From Rhodanobacter sp. C01 (GTDB lineage Bacteria; Pseudomonadota; Gammaproteobacteria; Xanthomonadales; Rhodanobacteraceae), in NCBI RefSeq assembly GCF_002001045.1, contig NZ_MUNR01000005.1, forward strand, positions 62,001 to 126,000: a stretch of DNA of 64,000 nt. The letters run 5' to 3'. Below are positions 1 to 9,111 of this stretch, piece after piece; the first letter of the stretch is position 1, and every line of letters begins with the position of its first letter. The notes under the pieces were generated by a model. That model searched no databases and was not told where the DNA came from. It saw only the letters and a program-made list of their open reading frames with translations. A program made the translations under genes and the position numbers.

Positions 1-128
1 TGATCACCCGAACCAACCGTCTGTGACCGGGGCGCCGGCACACTGAGCAGCTTCGAATCCAGCGGCCGCAACCGGCCAGAAGCGGACGTCCACTAATCTC
101 GCCGAGAGTGTGCCGCAAAGATCAACGA

Positions 129-1151
129 CTACTTGTCGGGCGCTACAGTCTGTTGCAGAACCTTTGCCACGGCTTTCGCAACGACTTCGGGCTGATCCAG
201 CTGGATATCGTGAGATGTGTTGTCCACAAACCAACGTTCCCCGTGCGTTGAAGTGGCGACTATCTGCGCCTGAGTCTTCTCTCTGGCACTTTCGAGAGCT
301 TTGCGAACACTGGGAGGGGCTCCAGCGTAAGTATTGGCGGCAGTCAACACGACCAGCGGCACGGAACCATGTGTTTCCTTCAGCGGCACCGGCTTGCTGA
401 ACACGACAGCATTGTCCTGCAACTCGGATAGCAGCGTACGCCAGAAGGCAGGCCTCGATTTTTCGGCAAGTATCACGGCATTTAGCTTTGCGCTGGCCAA
501 TGGATTGGAACCCACCCCGCAAGCCTTAAGTGCCGGCAGCGACACCAGCGCATCCTTCTCGGCGCTTGCCTCGCATTGCCTGATCAAGGCAAATCGCTGG
601 GCATTCAACTCTTCGTCACTCTTCGCCCATTCCGGTGCAAACGCAGCCACATCTTGTTCCGGTGGATCGATCAGCACCATGCCGGCCACCTCTGCGGCAT
701 AGCGTTCCGCATAACGGCGCACGATATTGCTGCCTAGTGAATGGCCCACCAGGACAACTGGCGTCTTGATCCCCGCAGCACGAATCAAATCATGCAGGTC
801 TGAAACATCTGCGTCGAGGTTTCGAGGCTGCGGCCCCCCGCTGCTGAACCCATAGCCGGCGCGGTCGTACGCGCACACTCTGGTAACCGATGACAGTAGC
901 GGCTGCAATTTGAACCAGGTCATCGAATCGGCGTGTGAGCCTGCTTCCAGCATCACTGTCTGCAGGCCGCTTCCTGTGCAACGTAGATTGAGCTGACGCC
1001 CGTGCGCTACGGATACCAGCGTTGCCGCCTTTGCATAGGTATCCGGGATACGTTGGGGAACGATGACGCCGGCTGCACCAGCGAGGGGCGAAATGCCAAC
1101 GAATAGGGTCAGCACAGCTATACGAGACTTTTCCCAGAGCTTCTGGTTCAA
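129..1151 (-). CDS. Exported alpha/beta hydrolase
   Basis: A 340-residue alpha/beta-hydrolase-fold protein, probably an esterase or lipase-like enzyme acting in the periplasm. A hydrophobic N-terminal stretch ending near SPLAGAAG (about residues 10-28) looks like a signal peptide. The nucleophile elbow GHSLG is clear, and a late His (NTSHDIQL, about residue 313) suits the triad. The start is read as TTG, because a GGGAG ribosome site sits 7 bases upstream and no ATG precedes the signal peptide in this frame. The substrate cannot be told. It lies downstream of, and on the same strand as, the protease/monooxygenase cluster. Confidence 0.85.
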   Translation of the reverse strand: MNQKLWEKSRIAVLTLFVGISPLAGAAGVIVPQRIPDTYAKAATLVSVAHGRQLNLRCTGSGLQTVMLEAGSHADSMTWFKLQPLLSSVTRVCAYDRAGYGFSSGGPQPRNLDADVSDLHDLIRAAGIKTPVVLVGHSLGSNIVRRYAERYAAEVAGMVLIDPPEQDVAAFAPEWAKSDEELNAQRFALIRQCEASAEKDALVSLPALKACGVGSNPLASAKLNAVILAEKSRPAFWRTLLSELQDNAVVFSKPVPLKETHGSVPLVVLTAANTYAGAPPSVRKALESAREKTQAQIVATSTHGERWFVDNTSHDIQLDQPEVVAKAVAKVLQQTVAPDK

Positions 1152-1261
1152 GACACATCTCCCAGGGGTTCTACCCCGTTAACGCGGATACTTCCAAGAA
1201 GTCACGTCAAACCACCCATGGGGACTTTCAGACGAACCAGTCCTTAGGGGTGCTCTCTCTA

Positions 1262-3130
1262 CTAGTCGATCAAAATTAGCGTCGCTTGACGGGCGCTTTT
1301 CCCTCGTAGCGCGCTGAGTTGAACATGCGCCCCAGCGGGTTGCGTCGTAACTTCTTTAATATCATCCAGGCCCATATGACTAATGGGAATGCCATTGATG
1401 GCCGTGATCTGATCTCCCACGTGCAATCCTGAAGCTGCCGCAGGCGACTTGGGTTCGACCCGAGTGACGATCAACCGATCATGGCGTTGACGATCGAAGT
1501 TGATGCCCGAATGACCGTGTCGTTCGATGGCGTTGAAGGTCTTGCTCTTCTCGACGTATATCTGCCTATGCGCATAGTCAAAGGTAAGTACAAATTTCGA
1601 CAGCACTCCGTGACCGATATTGCCCGCGAGCACCTTCGAGGCAAATTCGCCGATCTTTGATGCGCCCAATGAAGCCCCTGGACTGTTTAGGGTGTAGGGA
1701 CCAAGGGACAAGCTGCCCAGCTGACCAACCGTCAACGCTGCTTCGCCTGCAACTCCTTTGGCGCGGCCGTTGAAGATGGTTCCTCGCAGTGAAATGTCAT
1801 GCGTTTTCGCAAAAGGCTTGAAGACGGTCAGGTCACCCATGTCACCGGTATCGAGCGCAAAGGTTCCGGGCACTTTATCGACACTTGCTACAACCAGCGG
1901 AGTACGGTCATCAAATTGAAGAGGCAGTCGGACTCCGTTACCGGTGTACTGGAACGCTTCATTCGACACGAAGGTCAACTCTTTCTCGTCGTAGTCGATG
2001 CGCGTAACGAAACGACGCAGTAACTCGTAGCCGATGATGCCGGCGATCGGCGTGCGTTCGCCGCGATCGGTCAAAATCTTGGGGAGGTCAAGAATCAAAA
2101 AGCGTTGATCTTCGAGAACCACAGCTCCCAGGCGATAACTCTTTACCCGGGCGCTCTTCATCGATTGCTCCGTGTCGCCGACCCCTTGTACCGCCTGTCT
2201 TCCTTCGCCGAGGACTCCCAGTTTTTGTGCAGCATCTGGCGTGAGAAGGTTCAGCCCACCGCTGTCCAGGAGGAACGGCATCGGCTTCGCGCCGTTGATT
2301 GATACGTCGACCAATATCTCGCCGCCGTAGGATTCGAACGGAACTTTGGCAGCCGTGGCATCACCGTCGATGTGCGCGTCGTGCACGGAGGAAGCCGGCA
2401 TATCGAAGTGCTTATCGTCAACTTTCGCCAGGGTCACGATTTTCGTGAAGCATGCCGAGGTGTCGTACTGATTGTTGCCATCGCTTGTTCGTTGTGTAAA
2501 TGGCAGAAGCAGACCCGCGAGTGGCTTGTAGTTCAGATACCAGGTCGTCTCTGTCTGGCCGGTATCGGTCTGCTCCATGACACGATTCAGCAGATGACTA
2601 TCGACGTCGATCCAAGCATCGAATGCATTGCCCCCACGTGGAGTCACACGCATCACCGCATAGGTGTGTCCGGCTTCGTGTTGCTCGCCAAGATAGCGCT
2701 TGATCGCCGGATCTGCCGTCGATGGCCTAAACCAACCATTGCGAGCGATATAGGAATCCGTTGCAGTTTCGCGCCTGGCTTGTACCGATTCGCGAACAGA
2801 AACGATACCCTTTTCATCCATGAACCAACTGTCATGACCATCATAGCCATCACCTCCCGATGTTCCGCCGAGGTCATAAAGCTCCCTGTTGCGGCCGGTA
2901 TGCAGGTCCTCACTGAAAGAACGATGCCCCATCAAGCCTCCCTCGCTGATGTCAGCCGTGAAGTCGAGCTCGCCGATGGCGTCCCATCGTGAACCCCCAC
3001 TAGCCTCTTTCATGGCGTCAAAGATGGCCTGAGGATCCTTGACTAGTGACGCCGCTGAAGAATTTGCGAGCACGGCCAGTCCAAGGATGGGAGCAATAGC
3101 GAAATGCAGGTGTTTGAAGCGCATAACCAT
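1262..3130 (-). CDS. Exported aspartyl protease with C-terminal PDZ domain
   Basis: A 622-residue exported protein. The N-terminus has a hydrophobic signal sequence (IAPILGLAVLANSSAA). The first third resembles the lipoprotein-like region often found before retropepsin-type domains. Two aspartic protease motifs follow, FLLDSG and FALDTG, as in bacterial proteins with paired clan AA retropepsin domains. A PDZ domain closes the protein (VEPKSPAAASGLHVGDQITAING). It is therefore a likely periplasmic peptidase or peptide-binding protein. Two in-frame ATGs lie close together (3130 and 3124); the upstream one is given, but neither has a strong ribosome site. An ATG-less extension to 3181 is possible. 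It follows the FAD monooxygenase by 86 bases on the same strand. Confidence 0.85.
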   Translation of the reverse strand: MVMRFKHLHFAIAPILGLAVLANSSAASLVKDPQAIFDAMKEASGGSRWDAIGELDFTADISEGGLMGHRSFSEDLHTGRNRELYDLGGTSGGDGYDGHDSWFMDEKGIVSVRESVQARRETATDSYIARNGWFRPSTADPAIKRYLGEQHEAGHTYAVMRVTPRGGNAFDAWIDVDSHLLNRVMEQTDTGQTETTWYLNYKPLAGLLLPFTQRTSDGNNQYDTSACFTKIVTLAKVDDKHFDMPASSVHDAHIDGDATAAKVPFESYGGEILVDVSINGAKPMPFLLDSGGLNLLTPDAAQKLGVLGEGRQAVQGVGDTEQSMKSARVKSYRLGAVVLEDQRFLILDLPKILTDRGERTPIAGIIGYELLRRFVTRIDYDEKELTFVSNEAFQYTGNGVRLPLQFDDRTPLVVASVDKVPGTFALDTGDMGDLTVFKPFAKTHDISLRGTIFNGRAKGVAGEAALTVGQLGSLSLGPYTLNSPGASLGASKIGEFASKVLAGNIGHGVLSKFVLTFDYAHRQIYVEKSKTFNAIERHGHSGINFDRQRHDRLIVTRVEPKSPAAASGLHVGDQITAINGIPISHMGLDDIKEVTTQPAGAHVQLSALRGKSARQATLILID

Positions 3131-3216
3131 CTCGTGGGGGTAATGATGTCGAATCGAGCCGAAGTTGCTGCTTGCAATCAAATAGCTTCAATGGAACTCC
3201 GGGATGATCGGCTTGT

Positions 3217-4389
3217 TCAGCGTTTCAAGGTCTCATGATTGTGAGCGCCGATATTCCTGTTCCGAGAAATCATCCGGACCTGGTCATCGATTGATATCGC
3301 GTTCTTTGCTGCATCAATCGCCTCCGCCGACGCAGGTTGGCCGGGATGCTCGGTGACGAGTGCCTGATTGCTTAGTGCAAAAGGACGCACGCGTTCCTCG
3401 TAGCGAACGAACGCCGCATGGTGGTCGTCCCGCGTCCTGGCAAGTTCGTTCGCCATGACATACGCGGCCACTAATGCCAGGCTGGTGCCTTGCCCCGACA
3501 ACGGCGAGGCGCAACAGGCCGCATCGCCCAACAATGCGACCCGGCCTTTTGACCAACACGGCATGTGAATTTGTGCCATTGCATCCGTATAGAAATCTTT
3601 GGCCTCCCACATCGCCTCGAGGAGTGTCGGCGTCTTCCACCGTAGATGTGCAAGCCGCTCGGAGGCGCGAAGCTTTTGCTGGTCAATATTGCGATAGTCA
3701 ACGTCCCCATCAGCAGCGGCGAAGCCCAGCGTGATTCTCAATTCACGATTGTCCCGTACGGGATAGATGCCATAGCCGGCATCACCGCCCTGCAACCAGA
3801 TCTGCCAATTGTCGAGTGCCAGGAAGTTGTCGGTACCGAAGATGGCTATTTGCATGCCGAGCGGAGTCAGAAATTGCTTTTCGCTTCCAAAAGTGAGTGC
3901 CCGCACTTGGGAGTGCAGGCCGTCGGCGCCGATCACCAGATCGAACATGCACGGCGACGCATGCTCAAAAGTGACGCAGATGCCGCCGGCCTCTTCGTCG
4001 ATGGCGGTAATGGAGTCGCCGAACAGATATCGAACGTCGCCACTGGTACGTTCATGGAGCAGTTGTGTAAGGTCTTCGCGTAGCAGCTCCACATCGCCGC
4101 TGTCCAGGCGACCGCTACTGAAGGTAGCTTCGGTCGAACGGCCGACCTCGTTGCCATCGCGATCAAGTACGGTCATGCCGCGCATCCGTGTGCGCACCTG
4201 CTTGATCTCTTCACCGAGGCCCATGCGTTTCACGACTTCAAGCGCGACACCGCGAATATCGACGGCTTGCCCCCCGAGTCGGCGGCTCGGTGATTGCTCG
4301 ACCACGGTCGTTGCAAAGCCGTGGTAATGCAGCCAATACGCTAGCGAGGAGCCAGCGACGCCGGCTCCGGAAATCAGTACTTTCTTCAT
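3217..4389 (-). CDS. FAD-dependent monooxygenase (PheA/TfdB/TetX-like)
   Basis: A 390-residue flavoprotein of the group A aromatic-hydroxylase type. The N-terminal Rossmann motif is ISGAGVAGSSLAYWL, a DG-type motif lies mid-protein (VIGADGLHSQVR), and the second FAD motif is LLGDAACCASPLSGQG near residue 285. The length and motif order fit TetX-like and phenol hydroxylase-like enzymes, which use NAD(P)H and O2 to hydroxylate small molecules. The substrate is unknown. It sits in a same-strand run with two hydrolases and a membrane protein, beside a divergent GntR-TetR regulator, which suggests an inducible detoxification or catabolic set. Confidence 0.88.
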   Translation of the reverse strand: MKKVLISGAGVAGSSLAYWLHYHGFATTVVEQSPSRRLGGQAVDIRGVALEVVKRMGLGEEIKQVRTRMRGMTVLDRDGNEVGRSTEATFSSGRLDSGDVELLREDLTQLLHERTSGDVRYLFGDSITAIDEEAGGICVTFEHASPCMFDLVIGADGLHSQVRALTFGSEKQFLTPLGMQIAIFGTDNFLALDNWQIWLQGGDAGYGIYPVRDNRELRITLGFAAADGDVDYRNIDQQKLRASERLAHLRWKTPTLLEAMWEAKDFYTDAMAQIHMPCWSKGRVALLGDAACCASPLSGQGTSLALVAAYVMANELARTRDDHHAAFVRYEERVRPFALSNQALVTEHPGQPASAEAIDAAKNAISIDDQVRMISRNRNIGAHNHETLKR

Positions 4390-4502
4390 CTAGGACCTGG
4401 TGATGCGCTGCGCATTCATGTGGAAAACGACGACAGGTCGAAGCAAGGGGTCTCGATCGGTGACTCCGATAGAGCATCCCGCTTGTCGACCGCTCAAACT
4501 CT

Positions 4503-5315
4503 CTACGCTTGCGTAAATTGCCTGGCGATGTCGTCGGCGAGGCGCTTCGCATGCGTCAGCATAAGACCGTGCGCGGCCCCCTCGTACTCGATGTAATGTG
4601 CCCCCGTGATGAGCTTTGCGTAGCGCCGCCCTGTCATGTCGATGGGGCACGATGCATCAAGATCGCCATGGATAATGGTGACTGGAAGGTCCAGCCCCTG
4701 CGTTTCCAGACGCAGATCGGCCTCGGCGATCGTGCGTTGTAGATCAATCGCGATTCGTCGAGAGCAGCCAAGGATCATCTCGCTTACCCAGGTGCGAGTA
4801 CCTTCAGAAGCTCCAGGTACGAAAGCCCCGATGTTGTTCTCGATCCAGCCCGGCAAGTCTTCCTTCAGCTGCTGCAACAGCGCTTCAAAACCCTCTCGCG
4901 GGATGCCATCCGGATTGTCGACGCTTTGCAGTAGGCATGGTCCCTGCGCTCCCACAAGTACGATGCGATCAAGCCTGGCCGACCCGTGCCTTGTGACATA
5001 GCGGATTACCTCGCCAGCTGCACCCGAATGCGCCACGACCATGCAATCCCGGAGATCGCGTGCCTCCAGAACGGCTGCGAGATCGTCCGCGAGACAATCG
5101 TAGTTCACCACGCCAGGGTCGCTTGATCGCCCATGACCACGTCGGTCATAAGCGATGGTTCTGAAACCCTGATCGCCCAGCATGACCATCACCGGTCCCC
5201 AAAGATCCGAGGGCATGGCCCAACCGGCCAGCAACACAATGGGTGGCCCGGAACCCCAATCGCGTACGAACAATGCATGGCCATTCGATGTTTTGACAAA
5301 TTCCTGCTCAACCAT
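4503..5315 (-). CDS. Alpha/beta hydrolase (haloperoxidase/esterase-like)
   Basis: A 270-residue cytoplasmic alpha/beta hydrolase. The fold signature is seen in the early oxyanion region (VLLAGWAMPSDLW), the nucleophile region VVAHSGAAGEV, and a C-terminal His in EGAAHGLMLTH. The nucleophile elbow reads A-H-S-G-A instead of the usual G-x-S-x-G, a variant also known in non-haem haloperoxidase-like hydrolases. The start ATG at 5315 has a GGAG site 7 bases upstream. Its gene is 113 bases ahead of the monooxygenase, so they are probably co-transcribed. The substrate is unknown. Confidence 0.87.
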   Translation of the reverse strand: MVEQEFVKTSNGHALFVRDWGSGPPIVLLAGWAMPSDLWGPVMVMLGDQGFRTIAYDRRGHGRSSDPGVVNYDCLADDLAAVLEARDLRDCMVVAHSGAAGEVIRYVTRHGSARLDRIVLVGAQGPCLLQSVDNPDGIPREGFEALLQQLKEDLPGWIENNIGAFVPGASEGTRTWVSEMILGCSRRIAIDLQRTIAEADLRLETQGLDLPVTIIHGDLDASCPIDMTGRRYAKLITGAHYIEYEGAAHGLMLTHAKRLADDIARQFTQA

Positions 5316-5405
5316 GGGTTGCTCCGTCTGGAAAATCGATAATTTCGGAAGCTATGCGCACGAGTGGAACTATCCGGGCGATCGGAACGCGCAAGGGCGA
5401 TGACC

Positions 5406-5909
5406 TCATGCTTGAGGTGCGCCAGGCAGGCGCCTCACATAGAACCGTTGAACCGCCAAGGCGATAATCGGGCCAATCAAAGCGATATGGACGATGAGGT
5501 CGCCGACTACCGATGCGGGCGTAACCTTGAATTTGGGTGCGGCTGAAAGCGGAAGAACGATCGCATGCATGAACAGATAAATGGCCAAGCCAAAAAGGGC
5601 GCCATACGTCTTCGGTCGCATCACCAGGGCCTCTAACTTTCGACTCGCGAGAAAGTAGCTGCCTGCAGCCACGAAGAGGATGCCGAAATGGAGCATTACG
5701 CCAAGTGCTGCCGATGCCCAGCCATCACGAAATGCGTTGATGCCAAGAAGGCCGCTGGCAATTGATTGTGGAATGACGATGGCGGGAACGCCGGCGCGGC
5801 TGTTGAAAACGATGGCATAGGCGAGGTCGATGATTCCCGCAGCAATGCTGCCGGCGCCAATGAGTCGTATGGGCGACGTCCTTGGCCATCCCTGAACTTC
5901 TTTGTCCAT
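5406..5909 (-). CDS. Small integral membrane protein
   Basis: A 167-residue protein with about four hydrophobic segments (from IRLIGAGSIAAGIIDLAYAI to LIVHIALIGPIIALAV) and few charges between them. I do not recognise a family with confidence. The start at 5909 is chosen over the longer frame reaching 5999 because GAGGAAG lies just upstream and the extra residues are not conserved-looking. It is the first gene of the minus-strand cluster and the one nearest the divergent GntR-TetR regulator, so it is a natural target of that regulator. Confidence 0.75.
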   Translation of the reverse strand: MDKEVQGWPRTSPIRLIGAGSIAAGIIDLAYAIVFNSRAGVPAIVIPQSIASGLLGINAFRDGWASAALGVMLHFGILFVAAGSYFLASRKLEALVMRPKTYGALFGLAIYLFMHAIVLPLSAAPKFKVTPASVVGDLIVHIALIGPIIALAVQRFYVRRLPGAPQA

Positions 5910-6012
5910 GACCGGTGCTTCCTCTTGGATGGATGTGAGCGTTGCGTGGAAGATGTACGCTGTATTTAAAGTTTGCTCCCTGGCCAAATACGCCGACAAT
6001 ATGGCGATCAGG

Positions 6013-6027
6013 CTGGATCAGATCCAG
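6013..6027. promoter_or_regulatory. Perfect 7-1-7 palindrome, candidate operator
   Basis: CTGGATC-A-GATCCAG is a perfect inverted repeat in the 163-base divergent region between the membrane protein and the GntR-TetR gene. A TTGACG hexamer follows at 6030. Its place and symmetry fit an operator for the adjacent regulator; binding is inference. Confidence 0.4.
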
Positions 6028-6072
6028 AATTGACGAGACATCTGTACTAGATCAGTTCAAGGGTGAAAGGAC

Positions 6073-7017
6073 ATGTCCGCGGTCGACCAACCTCCGTACT
6101 TGCGCATCGTTGCGGCACTCAAGCTGCGTATGGCCAACGATGAGCTGCGGCAGGGTGACCGACTGCCGTCAATCCGGGAGCTCGCACGCGAATGGAACGT
6201 GGCATTAGCCACAGCCGCGAAGGCACTGACCGTTCTGCGTCATGAGGGGCTGGTCGTAGTGCGCGCGCGCAGTGGCACGGTAGTAGCTACAACGGCAAAA
6301 CCTCTACAGCCGCAGCCGCAGCCGCAGCGCCGTCCAAGTCCGCACGTTTCTTCAGATCGTGACCTTACGCGAGAGCGCGTCATTCACACGGCTATAGAGA
6401 TAGCCGACCGCGAAGGACTGAGCGCCATGTCCATGCGCGGTGTTGCGGCGCAATTGGGTGTGGCCGCCATGTCGCCGTATCGATTCGTGGATAGCAAAGA
6501 GTCTCTTATTCTCCTGATGACCGATACGGCCTACGGCGAAATACCGCCACCGCCGAAGATGGCGATGAACTGGCGAGAACAATTGACGCTCAGCGCACGC
6601 GCCCTATGGGGCCTGTACACCAAGCATCCTTGGCTGGCGCATATCAATGCACTGACCCGTCCGTTGTTGCTGCCCAATCTGATGGCGCACGCAGAGACCG
6701 TATTTGATGCGCTGGCCCCATGTCGGCTTGATCCAGCCACCGTCATGCACTTGCACGTACTGCTCTACAGCTATGTGCACGGTATTGCCATTCACCTGGA
6801 GCGCCGGACACAGGAGGAAGCAGCTACCGGTTTGTCCGACGACGCCTGGATGGCTGCACAGGCAACGTCGCTTTCGAACCTTGTTACGTCGGGCCGCTAT
6901 CCTGCTTTCGCCGCCTTGATAGGTAATCTTGATCCCGGTTACGAGCTTCGCCTCGATGAACTCTTTGAGTTTGGTCTCAAGACGCTGCTGGATGGCTTTG
7001 TGGTGATGATCGGTTGA
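6073..7017 (+). CDS. GntR-TetR fusion transcriptional regulator
   Basis: A 314-residue regulator with two different DNA-binding modules. Residues about 5-75 form a GntR-type winged helix (RLPSIRELAREWNVALATAA, then HEGLVVVRARSGTVV). A proline-glutamine linker (PQPQPQ, about 79-90) joins it to a TetR-type helix-turn-helix (MRGVAAQLGVAAMSPYRFV, about 115-145) and a long helical TetR-type ligand-binding C-terminal part. Such fusions are known, mostly in actinobacteria, often near flavin monooxygenases. The gene is divergent from the minus-strand hydrolase/monooxygenase cluster, which it likely represses until a ligand binds. The start has AAAGGA upstream. Confidence 0.88.
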   Translation: MSAVDQPPYLRIVAALKLRMANDELRQGDRLPSIRELAREWNVALATAAKALTVLRHEGLVVVRARSGTVVATTAKPLQPQPQPQRRPSPHVSSDRDLTRERVIHTAIEIADREGLSAMSMRGVAAQLGVAAMSPYRFVDSKESLILLMTDTAYGEIPPPPKMAMNWREQLTLSARALWGLYTKHPWLAHINALTRPLLLPNLMAHAETVFDALAPCRLDPATVMHLHVLLYSYVHGIAIHLERRTQEEAATGLSDDAWMAAQATSLSNLVTSGRYPAFAALIGNLDPGYELRLDELFEFGLKTLLDGFVVMIG

Positions 7018-7268
7018 GTCCGCCGTCGGAAGCCGCCCTCCAGCTTCCCCGGGGAGGCGGTCAAATTTGCCGGTGTCCGATCATCGAAGACCGGTCGGGT
7101 GATGCATTCGCTCCGGTGCACTCAGCCGACGTGCGCTGGGGCGGCCTGATCAACGCGCCTCACTGTTATTCACGTGCAGGCGGGAGGCGCTCTTCAACGG
7201 CAGATGCCGGTCATCCAATGTCTTTCCCGCAACACGATGACCCACGTGGACACTGGACCAGAGGCTGC

Positions 7269-7898
7269 CTAGTGAAGGTAATCGCTGTGGTCACTCAGCA
7301 ACGCCACGATGCGCGGGACGAGTCGCTTCCGGCGTTCGTGATAGTCGCGTAGTGCAGACTTCAGGGCCGGCATGTCGCGTGTCTGCCAATGCCGGTACAG
7401 CTCCGAAAGCTCTTCGAAGCCGTGCTCGATCAATCCTTGCTTGGCCCGACGTATCGGCGCCAGCCGGTCGTTGGCCTGCTTCACGGCATGGTGCAGGGAC
7501 CGATGGGCTGTCGCGCGGGCGATCGCGTCGAACAGCTGCCACGTCAGCTTGACCGGATCGTCATCGGCGGACGCAAGCTCCAGCTGATCCGTCTTGCGGG
7601 CTCCCGGTGCAACGCCGATATCGCATGCCATCAGCAACAGGCGTTCCATCCAGTCGTAGAGGTCGTGCATGGCGACTTCGGTGAGCAACGGTACGTGCAG
7701 TCCGCCACGTGCCTGATCGACGACCAGCGCTTCGCCGACCAAGCGGTACAGGGCGAATCGAACCGGCGTGGCACTGGTGTGGAACTCCGCCGCGAGCGTG
7801 GCCGGATCGATCCGCTGCCCGGGTGCGTAGCGGCCTGACCGCAGGGCGCGTTTGACTTGTCCGTACACGAATACACTTTTGGAATGGATAGCATCCAT
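7269..7898 (-). CDS. GntR family transcriptional regulator
   Basis: A 209-residue protein with an N-terminal winged helix (RSGRYAPGQRIDPATLAAEF, then SATPVRFALYRLVGEALVV) followed by an all-helical region like the FCD effector-binding domain, although the metal-ligand histidines of typical FCD domains are not all obvious. It is a likely dimeric metabolite-responsive repressor. The ATG at 7898 has GGAG 7 bases upstream. The gene follows a small exported protein (stop at 7955) on the same strand with 56 bases between them. The regulated genes cannot be named from the sequence. Confidence 0.83.
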   Translation of the reverse strand: MDAIHSKSVFVYGQVKRALRSGRYAPGQRIDPATLAAEFHTSATPVRFALYRLVGEALVVDQARGGLHVPLLTEVAMHDLYDWMERLLLMACDIGVAPGARKTDQLELASADDDPVKLTWQLFDAIARATAHRSLHHAVKQANDRLAPIRRAKQGLIEHGFEELSELYRHWQTRDMPALKSALRDYHERRKRLVPRIVALLSDHSDYLH

Positions 7899-7954
7899 AG
7901 CTGAACTCCATGTCTGCGGATAGTTTCCTTAGTTGGAGGTACAAGGATTTGGTG

Positions 7955-8254
7955 TCACGCATAAGGATCGGACTTATGAATTCTTGGCGTGATCGTCGCA
8001 CGCACGGACCAGCGATAGATGGGCTGCTGTTGCTCAACCGCCCATTCCTTTCGAGGCTTCGAGACGTGGACGTGTCGCGCGGAATCGAAGTCCTTCAGTG
8101 TTGTTTCTGCCCATGCTTTGAGGAGCTCTTCAACGTCATTCGGGTAAGCACAGAAGTCCGCGCTCTGCATATCAGGAACTTTGGGCACGTCTTTCGCCGC
8201 CACCGTGCCTGCCGCCAGTGCCAGCATCAGCTCCACTGCAATCCAAGTCTTCAT
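7955..8254 (-). CDS. Small exported hypothetical protein
   Basis: A 99-residue protein. MKTWIAVELMLALAAGTVAA is a clear signal peptide, so the mature protein of about 78 residues is periplasmic. The rest has no motif I recognise, with one Cys (DFCAYP). The start at 8254 is chosen because GGAGAGGG lies 7 bases upstream. It precedes the GntR gene on the same strand. Confidence 0.6.
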   Translation of the reverse strand: MKTWIAVELMLALAAGTVAAKDVPKVPDMQSADFCAYPNDVEELLKAWAETTLKDFDSARHVHVSKPRKEWAVEQQQPIYRWSVRATITPRIHKSDPYA

Positions 8255-8591
8255 AAACGCCCTCTCCGGAGTAGAGATGCGCAATATCTTACGACTAGCT
8301 AATCTGGAAATGGGAAAAGGTGATAGAGCACCATAACGAGTCGGTCGATGAGCCTGCGTAGCAACTGCTGGGACGCTGCCTGCAGTGAAACGCTTTTTGG
8401 ATCGCTAAAAATGGAGCGACTCGAGCGGCAGCACGGCCGACGCTTCGTCACCCGCCGGCACGCCAAAGATGAAACCCTCGCGTGTCTGCTCCTCTCCTTT
8501 CCATCCCGGCGCTCTTGCGCTTTATCGCTGCACATTCGCTCAGATCGTCGCGAGATCTATTTTCGGGATCGCGAGCGATGACGCCTTGGAC
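8255..8591. other. Gene-poor stretch with possible decayed coding sequence
   Basis: About 340 bases with no convincing start or complete gene. The frame of the next plus-strand gene stays open back to 8469 and reads protein-like from about 8550, so the 5' part of that gene may have decayed here. Confidence 0.3.
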
Positions 8592-8945
8592 ATGAAAATC
8601 CCGGCGGACTTTGTGCTTTATAGCCTCTCTCTCGGAGCTGAGGTCAAAACGGAAATTTACAGTGGCAACAACCCACAAGACGACATCTTCAACGCACCTC
8701 AAGTCAAGCACTACAAACTGACTGACCCCATTGGAAAGTGCCTCTATGTGAAGTCGAATGGCAAGTTCGACCTGCTGCATCAGGCCAATGCCAACGCGTC
8801 CTTCGTCCACATCCATCTGACGGGCGTCAAAGCATCCGACGCCGATGACATCAACGATTTTCTTGTGAACTTCCACAGCTGCAAACCTATGGACCAAAGT
8901 ATCCAGTGTGCGAACGATCGGATCTTAAAGAGCGTCACGCTCTAG
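8592..8945 (+). CDS. Hypothetical protein, possibly 5'-truncated
   Basis: A 117-residue product when started at the ATG at 8592 (MKIPADFVLYSLSLG). The translation has normal protein character, with alternating hydrophobic residues and VHIHLTGVKASDADDINDF. There is no signal peptide and no strong ribosome site. The open frame runs back to 8469 and its last upstream residues look coding, which suggests the true N-terminus was lost by frameshift or deletion. I do not recognise a family. Confidence 0.45.
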   Translation: MKIPADFVLYSLSLGAEVKTEIYSGNNPQDDIFNAPQVKHYKLTDPIGKCLYVKSNGKFDLLHQANANASFVHIHLTGVKASDADDINDFLVNFHSCKPMDQSIQCANDRILKSVTL

Positions 8946-8982
8946 CACGCATGCCTGCATGCAATCCTCTGGGAGGTGTCAA

Positions 8983-9111
8983 ATGGTCAAGCGTCACGTG
9001 CTGCTCTGCAAGAATCTCGACGCACATGGTTCCAAAAAATTAAGCCGCACTATCTGCCATCGGCACAAATTTGCTATAAAGCAGCCTAAGGGGCGTTCAC
9101 CATTCGTGTGA
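8983..9111 (+). CDS. Small basic ORF upstream of the Rhs gene
   Basis: A 42-codon frame with an excellent ribosome site (GGGAGG, six bases before ATG). The peptide is rich in Lys, Arg and His (MVKRHVLLCKNL at the start) with two Cys. A short inverted repeat (GTTCAC and GTGAAC) overlaps its end. It may be a leader peptide or a chance frame; no function is assigned. Confidence 0.35.
   Translation: MVKRHVLLCKNLDAHGSKKLSRTICHRHKFAIKQPKGRSPFV

Noticed and set aside
4..522. A 172-codon minus-strand frame at the left edge
   Set aside because: It overlaps the alpha/beta hydrolase gene in another frame and has an Arg/Cys-rich, non-protein composition.
8448..8897. A 149-codon minus-strand frame
   Set aside because: The plus-strand reading of the same stretch has better residue composition; the minus one lacks a ribosome site.
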